Shown here piece after piece: positions 26,701 to 33,418 of a DNA stretch of 64,000 nt. Both the position numbers and the translations under genes were made by a program. This stretch comes from an uncultured Christensenella sp. (GTDB lineage: Bacteria > Bacillota > Clostridia > Christensenellales > Borkfalkiaceae), in contig CAJUFY010000001.1 in NCBI GenBank assembly GCA_910586245.1, forward strand, positions 62,001 to 126,000. Reading direction: 5' to 3'. Within the stretch, counting starts at the first letter, position 1; every line of letters starts with the position of its first letter. The notes under the pieces were generated by a model. The model worked only from the letters and a program-made list of their open reading frames with translations, did not search any database and was not told where the DNA came from.

Positions 26701-27290
26701 GACTCGACCATGTGCTCGCTTCGGGCGAAGACGTGAACGTGCTCGTACTCGATACCGAAGTGTATTCCAACACGGGCGGTCAGGCAAGTAAGTCCACCCC
26801 GATCGGCGCGGTTGCGAAGTTTGCTTCGAGCGGTAAGCGCGTCAAGAAGAAGGATCTGGGCATGATCGCGGCTTCCTACGGCTACGTTTACGTGGCGCAG
26901 TGCTCCATGGGCGCAGATAAGAACCAGCTCGTGAAAGCGCTGAAAGAAGCGGAAGCTTATCACGGCCCTTCGCTCATCATCTGCTACGCGCCCTGCATCA
27001 ACCACGGCATCAACATGATGAAGTCGCAGTCCGAAATGAAAGCGGCGGTCGATTGCGGTTACTGGCAGCTTTACCGTTACAACCCCGAACTTGCCGAAAA
27101 GGGAGAAAACCCCTTCACCCTCGATTCCAAAGATCCGACGGGCGATTATCAGCAGTTCATTCTGGGCGAAACGCGCTACGCGTCCCTCAAAAAGACGCAG
27201 CCCGCGCTTGCCGACGAACTCTTCCAGAAAACGGAAGAAAGCTCGAAAGCACGTCTTGCCGGCTACAAAAAGATGGCAGGCAAAGAATAA
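23754..27290 (+). CDS. nifJ: Pyruvate:ferredoxin (flavodoxin) oxidoreductase
   Basis: A 1178-residue single-chain enzyme converting pyruvate, CoA and oxidised ferredoxin to acetyl-CoA, CO2 and reduced ferredoxin. All domains are present: the N-terminal pyruvate-binding part (ITPSSPMAESADEWA), a gamma domain around 430-620, two [4Fe-4S] motifs (CIQCNQCAFVCPHAC near 694 and CMGCGVCADICPG near 745), a proximal-cluster Cys motif CAGCGETPY and the thiamine diphosphate motif GDGWAYDIGYGGLDHVLA. The start at 23754 is set by GGAGG 8 nt upstream; the frame extends further but lacks conserved sequence. A cysteine-rich patch (CIEDCKDCGCECD) near residue 940 is noteworthy. It is a one-gene unit ended by a strong terminator. 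Confidence 0.97.
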   Translation: MTKMTIDGNTAASHVAYAFSEVAAIYPITPSSPMAESADEWATQGRVNMWGQKLRIAEMQSEGGAAGAVHGSLSAGALTTTYTASQGLLLMIPNMYKISGELLPMVMHVSARALAAHSLNIFGDHADVMACRQTGFAMISGCSVQEVMDLALVAHMSTLRSRVPFINFFDGFRTSHEVSKIDVIDYAEMKTLFDKKGLAKDVAEFKARALNPEHPVQRGTAQNGDTYFQNRETANSYYNATPAIVQEMMDEVSALTGRNYHLFDYVGHPKAEHVVVIMGSGAETVEESINKLNKQGKKYGLIKVRLYRPFVTDAFVAAIPKTCKKIAVLDRTKEPGSLGEPLYLDVCTALLEKGLKNVDVVGGRYGLGSKEFNPSMVLSVYKNLEAKAPKNHFTVGIYEDVTNTSLDFSEKFDAAPEGSTSCKFYGLGSDGTVGANKNSIKIIGDHTEMYAQAYFFYDSKKSGGITVSHLRFGKTPIQSEYLIDSADFVACHNPSYIIRYDMTSDLKEGGAFLLNAPWTSVEELEKNLPAKVKNALAAKKANLYVIDAIDIAAKLGLRGRTNTILQSAFFLINEQIMPYADAVDLMKKMAYKSFARKGDAIVQMNYNAIDSAKENLVKIDIPASWATTTEGADMISLADNDYFRKVVAPILALEGDKLPSSAFEADGTVPTGTTKYEKRGVAVLVPKWIKENCIQCNQCAFVCPHACIRPALVAVGAEKPEAFETKPATGVAGYEYRMQVSPLDCMGCGVCADICPGMKGNNALVMTPFAEVEPVEAKNWEYAVDLPEVDLSEVKMADVKKSQFTPSLFEFSGACAGCGETPYVKVITQLFGDRMIVANATGCSSIYGGSSPTCPYTTNKQGHGPAWANSLFEDNAEFGYGMNLAYKARRTALAEKIEKLAELWNGWAEGKAACENWIANMDDAEGSKKAAATLLKCIEDCKDCGCECDALEKEIYADKDCLVKKSFWIIGGDGWAYDIGYGGLDHVLASGEDVNVLVLDTEVYSNTGGQASKSTPIGAVAKFASSGKRVKKKDLGMIAASYGYVYVAQCSMGADKNQLVKALKEAEAYHGPSLIICYAPCINHGINMMKSQSEMKAAVDCGYWQLYRYNPELAEKGENPFTLDSKDPTGDYQQFILGETRYASLKKTQPALADELFQKTEESSKARLAGYKKMAGKE

Positions 27291-27304
27291 ACGAAACGAA
27301 AAAA

Positions 27305-27332
27305 GGCACAGCCGAACGGCTGTGCCTTTTTT
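27305..27332. terminator. Strong bidirectional terminator (nifJ / ribokinase)
   Basis: GGCACAGCC pairs with GGCTGTGCC around GAAC, with A-run and T-run on the two sides, between convergent genes. Confidence 0.9.
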
Positions 27333-27341
27333 GTTGCTTTA

Positions 27342-28232
27342 TCAGAGCAAACGATCCGCTTCTTCCCGCGTGGGAATCGCGGCTTGCGCGCCGCGGCGGG
27401 TGACCGTAATCGCCGCGCAAAGCGAAGCGAAATTCGCGGCTTCTGCGATCGCTGCGCCCTCGGCAAGTTTTACGCATACGGCGGCGCAATACGTATCGCC
27501 CGCGGCAGTCGTATCCACCGCTTCGCCCGCATCCGCACATTTGATTGAAAACTGCGCGTCCTTTGAAACGTAGAGCGAGCCCCGTTCGCCGAGCGTCACG
27601 AGCACCGCGCCCGCGCCCAGCTTCAACAGTTCCGCACAGCCTTCGCCGAGATCCTCTTTCCCGCTCAGTAGCTTCAACTCTTTGCGATTGGGTGTGATCA
27701 GATCGGCATACCTGACCGCGCAAACGGCTTCCGCGCTTGCGGGCGCGGGATTGAACGCCGTAAACATCCCCTTCCGTTTTGCGAGTTTTAACGCGTACGT
27801 CACGACGGGCAGAGGCGTTTCGAGCTGGGTCATAAAAATATCGCCCGCTTGCGCACCCGCAAGCAACGCGTCCGCATCCGCTTCCGTCACGGCGCCGTTC
27901 GCGCCTTCGTCTAAAATAATGCGGTTGTCGCCGTCGATCACCGTGATCATCGCAACGCCCGTATTCCTTTCGCAGCGGCGGATATGCGAGGTTTCGACGC
28001 CGACTTTTTGCAGGCTTTCCAACAACAGATCGCCGAAGCGGTCGCGCCCGACCGCGCCCGCCATTGCCGCGCGCCCGCCGAGCGACGCGCAGGCGTAAGC
28101 CTGATTCGCGCCTTTCCCGCCCGCGGTCATCATAAATCCGCCCCCTTTGAGCGTTTCGCCCGCCTCGGGCAGATAAGGCGCACGTACCGTTAAATCACAG
28201 TTCAGACTGCCGAGCAGATATATATTCTTCAT
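27342..28232 (-). CDS. rbsK: Ribokinase-type PfkB carbohydrate kinase
   Basis: A 296-residue sugar kinase. The N-terminal signature GGKGANQA (38-45) and the C-terminal DTTAAGDTYCA, with the catalytic Asp, match ribokinase rather than fructokinase. It would phosphorylate ribose or a related pentose. It begins inside the 3' end of the GH127 gene (38-nt overlap) and has GGGAGGCG before the ATG. Co-expression with an arabinofuranosidase fits pentose use, but ribokinase itself does not act on arabinose, so the true substrate may differ from ribose. Confidence 0.85.
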   Translation of the reverse strand: MKNIYLLGSLNCDLTVRAPYLPEAGETLKGGGFMMTAGGKGANQAYACASLGGRAAMAGAVGRDRFGDLLLESLQKVGVETSHIRRCERNTGVAMITVIDGDNRIILDEGANGAVTEADADALLAGAQAGDIFMTQLETPLPVVTYALKLAKRKGMFTAFNPAPASAEAVCAVRYADLITPNRKELKLLSGKEDLGEGCAELLKLGAGAVLVTLGERGSLYVSKDAQFSIKCADAGEAVDTTAAGDTYCAAVCVKLAEGAAIAEAANFASLCAAITVTRRGAQAAIPTREEADRLL

Positions 28233-30102
28233 TTTCGCCTCCCGCAATAAATTCGAAATAAATGCCGTAACGTTCTTTGTACCGCCTGAAATGATAAGCG
28301 TAACGCAGCGTGCCGTTCTTGCAGGCGAGCGTAAACGTCCCGTCCTCTTCGCGCCGCATGCGTGCGTCGATCTCCCGCATGAAGTGGCACAGATCTTCCG
28401 TAGGCAAGCTGTAAACGCCCTCCCCTTTCGCAAAAGCGGGAACGGTCACGTTCACGCCCGTGGTCGTAACCTCCATATCCTCGCAGCCGAGGTCTGCGGA
28501 AAGCAGAAAGGGTCCGAAGCGGAACGCATACGTATTCTTGCCGTCAGGCAGGTCGTGCGCCCGCACGGTCTTTTTCAACGCAATGCGAACGGTATCGCCC
28601 GCTTTTACGCCGACCGAAAGGAAATCCCCGTCCGCTTGCAACGGTTTGCCGTTCAGCTCCGCTTCGAACGTTTCCGTCCAGTCGGGCACGCGCAAGCACA
28701 ATTCCGCTTCGCCCCGTTCTACGCGTACCGTCGCCGTATCGGAATGCTCTAAATCTGCTTCCGTAAGAAGCGTAACCCGTTCGCTCCGATAGCGCGACGG
28801 AAGATAGGACGCGACGTAAACCGCGTCGCCGACGTCGTAATAAATTCCGTCGTTGAGTTTGGTCATACTCTCCATTCCGCTGCCCGTACAGCACCAGAAA
28901 TTTCGTTCCGCCGAAGAGAACACCTTAAAGTAACCCGTCGCCATCGGCTGGAAGTAAGTCGTCATTCCCGTTTCGGGATTCTGCGACGATAAAATCGCAT
29001 TGTACCAGGTGTTTTCGTAATAGTCGAGATATTTCCGCTCCCGCGTCAGGAGAAAGAGCATGCGCGAAAGCTTTAACAGATTGTACGTATTGCACGTTTC
29101 GCAGTTGGCGTTGGTGCGTTCGCCGTTCAGAATCCCGTCTTTGCCGAAGTGCTCCCACTCCGAATTTCCGCCCGTCGCGTAAGTATGATGCAAGACGACG
29201 CAGTCCCAAAAATTTTTCGCGGCTTCGAGATATTTTTCCGCGCGCACGACCTCTCCGCCGATCCTTTCCCCGTTGCAGACGAGGTAACGGTTTAAAAATC
29301 CGATCGCCTTGGGAATGGTCGTGTTCGCGTGCACGCCGTCGAGATAATCTTTCTTCCCTTCGATCATGGCTTGCAAAAGCGGTTCCTCGTCGAACGCGTG
29401 CGCGGCTGCCGCATATTTTTCTTCGCCCGTGAGCGCATACAGCCGGTACAGTACGTCGTTCATTCCGCCGTACTCCGTCGCAAGAACAATGCGCCGCACC
29501 TCCTCCGTCCAGCGCGCAACCCGCTTGCAAACCCAGTCGCCGAGCGCGCAGGCGACCTCTTTCGCCCGTTCGTTTTCCGCGCATACCCAGGCGTCGACGA
29601 GTCCCTGCAAAATTTTATGCAGGGTGTACCAGGGCACCCAGGCTTGCGTCCGAATGTCCGTTTTGTCCTGTTCGACGTGATCGAACTGAATTTCGCGGTT
29701 GTCCGAAATGGGCAGCGCGCCCCAAAGAAACCCCTTGCCCGATCCCGCGGCTTCGGCATTGTCCTGGCAGATTTTCAGACAATTCACGAAGTACCCGATT
29801 TTTTCGGAAAGCGCTTTCTTTTCCGATTCGGGCGTGTTGGCGTTGCGCAACGCCTGCGCGAGCGCAGAAAGGTAGTGCCCCGCCGTATGCCCGCCGATGA
29901 GCTTGCCCTCCCAACCGCCGCCGTACGGACAGGCGGCGCGCGGTTTTAATCCCGCGTTGCGGTAAAAGTAAAAAAGCAGTTTGTCCGCGTCGATCCGCAG
30001 CAGATAATCGAGTTCCTTTCTCAGCGCGTTCTGCGCATAAGCGTAATACAGTTCCGTTCTTTGCAGCGATTCCGCAAGCGGAAACGTTTCGTTCCGACTC
30101 AT
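28195..30102 (-). CDS. GH127 beta-L-arabinofuranosidase
   Basis: A 635-residue enzyme. In the well-studied bifidobacterial GH127, a Cys nucleophile sits in a zinc site made of a Glu and three Cys. The corresponding residues are visible here: NCETCNTYN (Glu and Cys at about 334-337) and FWCCTGSGME (double Cys at about 401-403), with GGHTAGHYLSA near the N-terminus and ATGGNSEWEHF before the zinc site. It lacks a signal peptide, so it acts on imported oligosaccharides such as those from hydroxyproline-linked arabinans. The start at 30102 follows GGAGGGG; a longer frame is rejected. Confidence 0.9.
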   Translation of the reverse strand: MSRNETFPLAESLQRTELYYAYAQNALRKELDYLLRIDADKLLFYFYRNAGLKPRAACPYGGGWEGKLIGGHTAGHYLSALAQALRNANTPESEKKALSEKIGYFVNCLKICQDNAEAAGSGKGFLWGALPISDNREIQFDHVEQDKTDIRTQAWVPWYTLHKILQGLVDAWVCAENERAKEVACALGDWVCKRVARWTEEVRRIVLATEYGGMNDVLYRLYALTGEEKYAAAAHAFDEEPLLQAMIEGKKDYLDGVHANTTIPKAIGFLNRYLVCNGERIGGEVVRAEKYLEAAKNFWDCVVLHHTYATGGNSEWEHFGKDGILNGERTNANCETCNTYNLLKLSRMLFLLTRERKYLDYYENTWYNAILSSQNPETGMTTYFQPMATGYFKVFSSAERNFWCCTGSGMESMTKLNDGIYYDVGDAVYVASYLPSRYRSERVTLLTEADLEHSDTATVRVERGEAELCLRVPDWTETFEAELNGKPLQADGDFLSVGVKAGDTVRIALKKTVRAHDLPDGKNTYAFRFGPFLLSADLGCEDMEVTTTGVNVTVPAFAKGEGVYSLPTEDLCHFMREIDARMRREEDGTFTLACKNGTLRYAYHFRRYKERYGIYFEFIAGGENEEYISARQSEL

Positions 30103-30126
30103 AGTCCCCTCCGTAAAGCGGAAAAC

Positions 30127-30152
30127 GCCGCCGCGCACAACGGCGCGGCGGC
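30127..30152 (-). terminator. GC-rich hairpin between the DUF1858 gene and GH127
   Basis: GCCGCCGCGC pairs perfectly with GCGCGGCGGC around a 6-nt loop, followed by GTTTTCC on the minus strand. The short T-tract suggests partial termination, which would lower GH127-rbsK expression relative to the upstream gene. Confidence 0.55.
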
Positions 30153-30164
30153 ATAAATCCGTTC

Positions 30165-30362
30165 TTATTCGATGCCTTCGTTCAGTTTTTTCAGCAGGGA
30201 ATCGAGATCCTCGCCGTGAACGGCAACCGCCTCGGCAACCGTTTCGCCGTGCGCGAGCGCGCACCCGAAGCAGTGCATCCCCGCGGAAAGAAGAATTTCC
30301 GCCGCGTTGGGATTGAGCTGAAGGCAGTCAACAATCAGCGTATCCGCCGTAATTTTTGCCAT
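30165..30362 (-). CDS. DUF1858-domain protein (ScdA N-terminal-like)
   Basis: A 65-residue protein made of one DUF1858 domain: ITADTLIVDCL, then AAEILLSAGMHCFGCALAHGETVAEA with the conserved Cys-x-x-Cys. Such domains are found alone in anaerobes and at the N-terminus of the iron-sulfur repair protein ScdA/YtfE, and may bind a metal or redox cofactor. The second ATG (30362) is chosen because AAGGAG is 7 nt before it but only 1 nt before the first ATG. It is first in the transcript that may continue to GH127. The role is inferred only. Confidence 0.8.
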   Translation of the reverse strand: MAKITADTLIVDCLQLNPNAAEILLSAGMHCFGCALAHGETVAEAVAVHGEDLDSLLKKLNEGIE

Positions 30363-30390
30363 AACCATACTCCTTAGTTTCTTTATCGGT

Positions 30391-30419
30391 ATTTTACCAC
30401 TTTTTTCCGCCGATTACAA
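30391..30419 (-). promoter_or_regulatory. Promoter of the DUF1858 gene
   Basis: TTGTAA (30419-30414), a 17-nt spacer and TAAAAT (30396-30391) on the minus strand, about 29 nt before the start. Confidence 0.6.
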
Positions 30420-30456
30420 CAGTTTCGCAAAAATTTTACCGATTTTTACGAAAAAC

Positions 30457-30912
30457 TTACAGCGCAATCAACCAGTACAGCAATCCGACCGCCGCGCCCG
30501 CGCTCACGCCGAACACGATGATCGGACCCGCGACGATGAACATTTTCGCCGCCATGCCGTAAACCAGCCCTTCCGTTTTAAATTCGATCGCGGGAGAGGC
30601 AACGGAGTTCGCAAACCCCGTGATCGGTACGATGCTCCCCGCGCCCGCATTCTTGCCGATGCGGTCGTACACGCCGAACCCCGTCAACAGACAGCCGAGA
30701 AAGATGAGCAGAATGGAAACAGTACCTGCGAGTTCGTCGCCCGTCAACCCCGCAAATTCGAGCATGAAGCGGAAGAACTGCCCGATGCAGCAGATAAAAC
30801 CGCCCACGCCGAACGCGCGCAGACAGGTTTTCACGTGTTGCGTAGGCGGATCGAACGTATTGACGTAATTGATATAATTGCGGTTGTAATTTTCCTTAGA
30901 GCGTCCGGTCAC
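30457..30912 (-). CDS. spoVAC: Stage V sporulation protein AC
   Basis: A 151-residue membrane protein. The family blocks CLRAFGVGGFICCIGQ and GAGSIVPITGFANSVASPA, followed by EFKTEGLVYGM, are clear. SpoVAC is part of the inner spore-membrane channel that moves dipicolinic acid into the forespore and releases it in germination; it can also act as a mechanosensitive channel. It begins with GTG, behind GAGGTG, inside the end of a 34-codon gene. No spoVAD or spoVAEB follows: transcription runs toward 30457 and the next gene is DUF1858. A solitary spoVAC is unusual. Confidence 0.92.
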   Translation of the reverse strand: MTGRSKENYNRNYINYVNTFDPPTQHVKTCLRAFGVGGFICCIGQFFRFMLEFAGLTGDELAGTVSILLIFLGCLLTGFGVYDRIGKNAGAGSIVPITGFANSVASPAIEFKTEGLVYGMAAKMFIVAGPIIVFGVSAGAAVGLLYWLIAL

Positions 30913-31000
30913 TGCGCACCTCGTCGTGGAGCTGTTCGGGGAAACAGCTTTCGCGTTCCTCCCGCGTCTTGCCCAGCGGATTGTTCTTGATCTTTTTCAT
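30896..31000 (-). CDS. 34-residue basic peptide overlapping spoVAC
   Basis: The reading frame runs from ATG at 31000 to TAA at 30896: MKKIKNNPLGKTREERESCF at the N-terminus and a charged remainder. It overlaps the first 17 nt of spoVAC, which suggests translational coupling. It has no ribosome-binding site, but the predicted sigma-G-like -10 box ends 5 nt before the ATG, so it may be read from a leaderless mRNA. I do not recognise a family. It could be a real small forespore protein or simply a leader that feeds ribosomes to spoVAC. Confidence 0.5.
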   Translation of the reverse strand: MKKIKNNPLGKTREERESCFPEQLHDEVRSDRTL

Positions 31001-31005
31001 ACCTA

Positions 31006-31035
31006 TAATTTGGCAATTCGAAGGAAATTTTATAC
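31006..31035 (-). promoter_or_regulatory. Sigma-G-like forespore promoter upstream of spoVAC
   Basis: On the minus strand GTATA (31035-31031), exactly 18 nt, then CAAATTA (31012-31006). The Bacillus sigma-G pattern is roughly G-H-A-T-R, about 17-18 nt, C-A-T-n-H-T-A, so one -10 position differs. The position directly ahead of the spoVAC unit fits the known forespore control of spoVA genes. Confidence 0.55.
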
Positions 31036-31043
31036 CATAAAAG

Positions 31044-31073
31044 AATCCCTCCGCAGCATTCTGCGGAGGGATT
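31044..31073 (-). terminator. Terminator closing the capsid operon
   Basis: AATCCCTCCGCAG pairs with CTGCGGAGGGATT (13 bp) around a 4-nt loop, followed by TTCTTTT on the minus strand, directly after the stop at 31077. It insulates spoVAC from the phage-like operon. Confidence 0.8.
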
Positions 31074-31076
31074 TGT

Positions 31077-31580
31077 TTATTTACAGTACGAAGCGAGCAG
31101 ATCGTACAGCGTGGCGTAAAATTCGCCGAGGTACGTTTTGGCGAGCGTGTCGCCCGCGTAAGCCTGCAAGCGCGCGTCGGGATCGTTCACCGCGTCCATA
31201 TAATAACTGCGCACGACGAGAAACCGCTGGGAGGGCGAAAGATTGTAATTCGGGTTTTCGGGATAGCGGTAAGGTCCGCTCTCGTTCCCCTCCCACTGCC
31301 AGTTTTCGTAGGCGAGCTGATACAGCAGATCGGCTTTGATCGTTTCGACGTCGCACTGCGCCTGAATTTCGATTTCCGTTTCCCGCGCTTTCCGCGCGGA
31401 AGCACGCGCAACGCCGTTTGCCAGCATCTTCATAAAGATCGTTTTTTTCTGTTTTGCGGAGGCCGCAAGCACGGCGTTCTTCTTGCTCTGCGCGGCGCGC
31501 ACCATCGCAAGCTGCACCGCGTTTAGCTCGGAATATTCGGGTAAGGTCAAATCGATGATATCGATGATTTCCGCAGTCAT
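31077..31580 (-). CDS. Unknown last gene of the capsid operon
   Basis: A 167-residue protein, mostly helical, with Ala- and Lys-rich stretches (AAQSKKNAVLAASAKQKKT) and an aromatic middle (LLYQLAYENWQWEG). No signal peptide or membrane segment is present. I recognise no family. Its ATG overlaps the stop of the propeller gene (ATGA), so it is translationally coupled and probably a virion or assembly component. In podoviruses this position holds internal, ejection or tail-completion proteins, but similarity to those is not visible. A terminator follows the stop by 3 nt. Confidence 0.65.
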   Translation of the reverse strand: MTAEIIDIIDLTLPEYSELNAVQLAMVRAAQSKKNAVLAASAKQKKTIFMKMLANGVARASARKARETEIEIQAQCDVETIKADLLYQLAYENWQWEGNESGPYRYPENPNYNLSPSQRFLVVRSYYMDAVNDPDARLQAYAGDTLAKTYLGEFYATLYDLLASYCK

Positions 31581-32851
31581 AATTCCCTCCTCGCATGCAC
31601 GTTCACGGCGCAGAGTTCGAAGTTTCCGTCTTCACAAACAACCTCTATTCGGAAGGTACACCCGCGTAGCGCTTTGGGAAGCCGCGCGCGGCAATCTCCC
31701 TTTGCTTTCACGGAGGCGCGCGCGCCGCTTTCGGAAACAACCTTCACCGTGTACGCCCCCTTCCCCTCCACCGTTACCGCTTCGGCATAGTAATTGCCGC
31801 TGCGCCCGTTCCCCAGCGAAAAGGAAAACGCAAGCGCGCAGTTCCCCCACTCGGGCGCGGCACGCTCCGACAGCGCGAAAATTTTATCGCCGCGGCTGAA
31901 ATATAAACTTCTGCCTGCGGAAAGTTCCTTTCCCGAAAGATGCACGTGCCGCCCCCGTCCGTTTTCGTAAACGTATAATTCGGGCGAACCGTCTTTCAGG
32001 CGCACGCACGCGCAATACTTCTCTTCGGACGCAACGGCGGACAGCGATTTGGAAAAATCGATTTCCCCGTCGTCCGCATGCGCCGCGCGGGAAACGCGCG
32101 CGCCGTCGAAATAATGCAAACCGCGCTCGGTGAAAAAAAACGCGCCCTCGCCCGCGACTGCGACGGAACCCGCCACCGTCTTGCCCGCGTCGCAGAGAAT
32201 TTGTTCCGCACGGTAGGAAAGCGGATCGGCGTCCGCCGTCAGAACGGTAATTCCGTATTCCCGAACGAGATACAATTTGTCGCGCAAAGAAAATACGCCT
32301 GCAATTTCGCCCGCGCCGTCGGCAAAGAAAATATCCCCCGTCGCCTGCGGCGAGCGATCCGTCCATACGCTCAGATCGATCGGCAGAGAATAGCGCAGCG
32401 TGCGCCCGTCGCCCACGAACAGCCGTTCGCGGTGCACGCAGGCGCAAGTCCCACCCTTGACCGAAGCGATCTCCATTCCGTTTTCGGTGAGGCGGTACAC
32501 GCGGTCGTCCGATACGACGTAAACCTGCGTCACTCCGTCGCCGTCGATCGCCTGTACCGACGCGCGGGGATAAGCGAACAGTTCCCGCGTTACGCCCGTG
32601 CCGAGCGTATGCAGTTTTTTTGCGGGATATTCGTAAACCGCAAAATCGGAACCGAGAGAAAAAAACGTTTCGATCTGACAAGGCGCCTGCCTTGCAAACA
32701 CCGCGCCCTCCGCACAAACGAGCGCGCCGTTCCGCTCCCGCACGTGCGAGAAGCGCACGCGTAGAGAATCCGCATTTTGATTTAATTTTTCAAGCGAAAA
32801 GCGAACCGAATAGCGGGTGCATTTCGGCGTCGGAAAAGCCGTTTCGTTCAT
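31577..32851 (-). CDS. Propeller-type tail hub / DNA-stabilisation protein (P22 gp10-like, tentative)
   Basis: A 424-residue protein of repeated beta-rich blades, for example VTQVYVVSDDRVYRLTENGM, CVHRERLFVGDGRTLRYS, GVFSLRDKLYLVREYGITVL and GAFFFTERGLHYFDGARV. This looks like a beta-propeller. Both length and place, right after the adaptor-like gene, match gp10 of phage P22 (472 residues), which closes the portal channel. The start at 32851 is preceded by GGAGGTG and overlaps the upstream stop. The gp10 link is an inference from order and fold pattern, not from a clear sequence match. Confidence 0.6.
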   Translation of the reverse strand: MNETAFPTPKCTRYSVRFSLEKLNQNADSLRVRFSHVRERNGALVCAEGAVFARQAPCQIETFFSLGSDFAVYEYPAKKLHTLGTGVTRELFAYPRASVQAIDGDGVTQVYVVSDDRVYRLTENGMEIASVKGGTCACVHRERLFVGDGRTLRYSLPIDLSVWTDRSPQATGDIFFADGAGEIAGVFSLRDKLYLVREYGITVLTADADPLSYRAEQILCDAGKTVAGSVAVAGEGAFFFTERGLHYFDGARVSRAAHADDGEIDFSKSLSAVASEEKYCACVRLKDGSPELYVYENGRGRHVHLSGKELSAGRSLYFSRGDKIFALSERAAPEWGNCALAFSFSLGNGRSGNYYAEAVTVEGKGAYTVKVVSESGARASVKAKGDCRARLPKALRGCTFRIEVVCEDGNFELCAVNVHARREL

Positions 32852-33399
32852 TGCCACCTCCTCGATCGGATGCACAGTTTGCGCCGAAGAACGCTTGCGG
32901 CGCGCAACGCGTCGTGAAAGCGTTTCTCCCAGAGCGCGGCTTCCTGATACCTTCCGTTCGTCAGACAGAATTCGCACGCAACCCCGAGCGACATCATCCG
33001 CGCGGAAACGCGTCCCGAAAATTCCGATCGGTCGCCCAACCCTTTCTGCGGCGGCGCATAGCTATACGTTACCGCCGCCTGCGCGCAAGGATCGCGCAGT
33101 TTCAATCGGTCGGGAAAAGTCTGAAAGGAAAGGTCGCGCCCCGCTCCGTCGCGCACCCGCAAGACCCGTACGGGCGCGCGCGAAAAATCGGTATACGGAA
33201 TTTCGTCCGCGCGGGCATACAGGATCTCTTCCGATCTGAGAGGAAGATGATCGAGCGCGATTTCGTTTTCCACAAGATTGTAACAGCGCACGAGGGATTT
33301 CAGCTCGCCCGAAAGATCGCCCGCGGCGTCCGCTTCGGCGGACAAATCTTCGCGGTCGAGCGCCTCCGCGGCAAGTTTTACGACTTCTTTCACCGTCAT
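32848..33399 (-). CDS. Head-to-tail adaptor-like protein
   Basis: A 183-residue protein following the coat gene by 19 nt. The N-terminal half is helical (VKEVVKLAAEALDRED, ELKSLVRCYNLVENEIALDH) and the middle is strand-rich (EIPYTDFSRAPVRVLRVRDG, AVTYSYAPPQKGLG), a layout seen in podovirus adaptor or tail-tubular proteins that dock under the portal (P22 gp4, T7 gp11). The C-terminus is basic. Function is inferred from gene order and size; the fold is not proven. Confidence 0.6.
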   Translation of the reverse strand: MTVKEVVKLAAEALDREDLSAEADAAGDLSGELKSLVRCYNLVENEIALDHLPLRSEEILYARADEIPYTDFSRAPVRVLRVRDGAGRDLSFQTFPDRLKLRDPCAQAAVTYSYAPPQKGLGDRSEFSGRVSARMMSLGVACEFCLTNGRYQEAALWEKRFHDALRAASVLRRKLCIRSRRWQ

Positions 33400-33418
33400 G
33401 GCGATACCTCCCGCGCGT

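Noticed and set aside
23733..27005. A 1090-codon open frame antisense to nifJ
   Set aside because: It is a codon-bias shadow: the sense strand encodes a complete, motif-verified pyruvate:ferredoxin oxidoreductase, and the antisense product has no domain and no ribosome-binding site.
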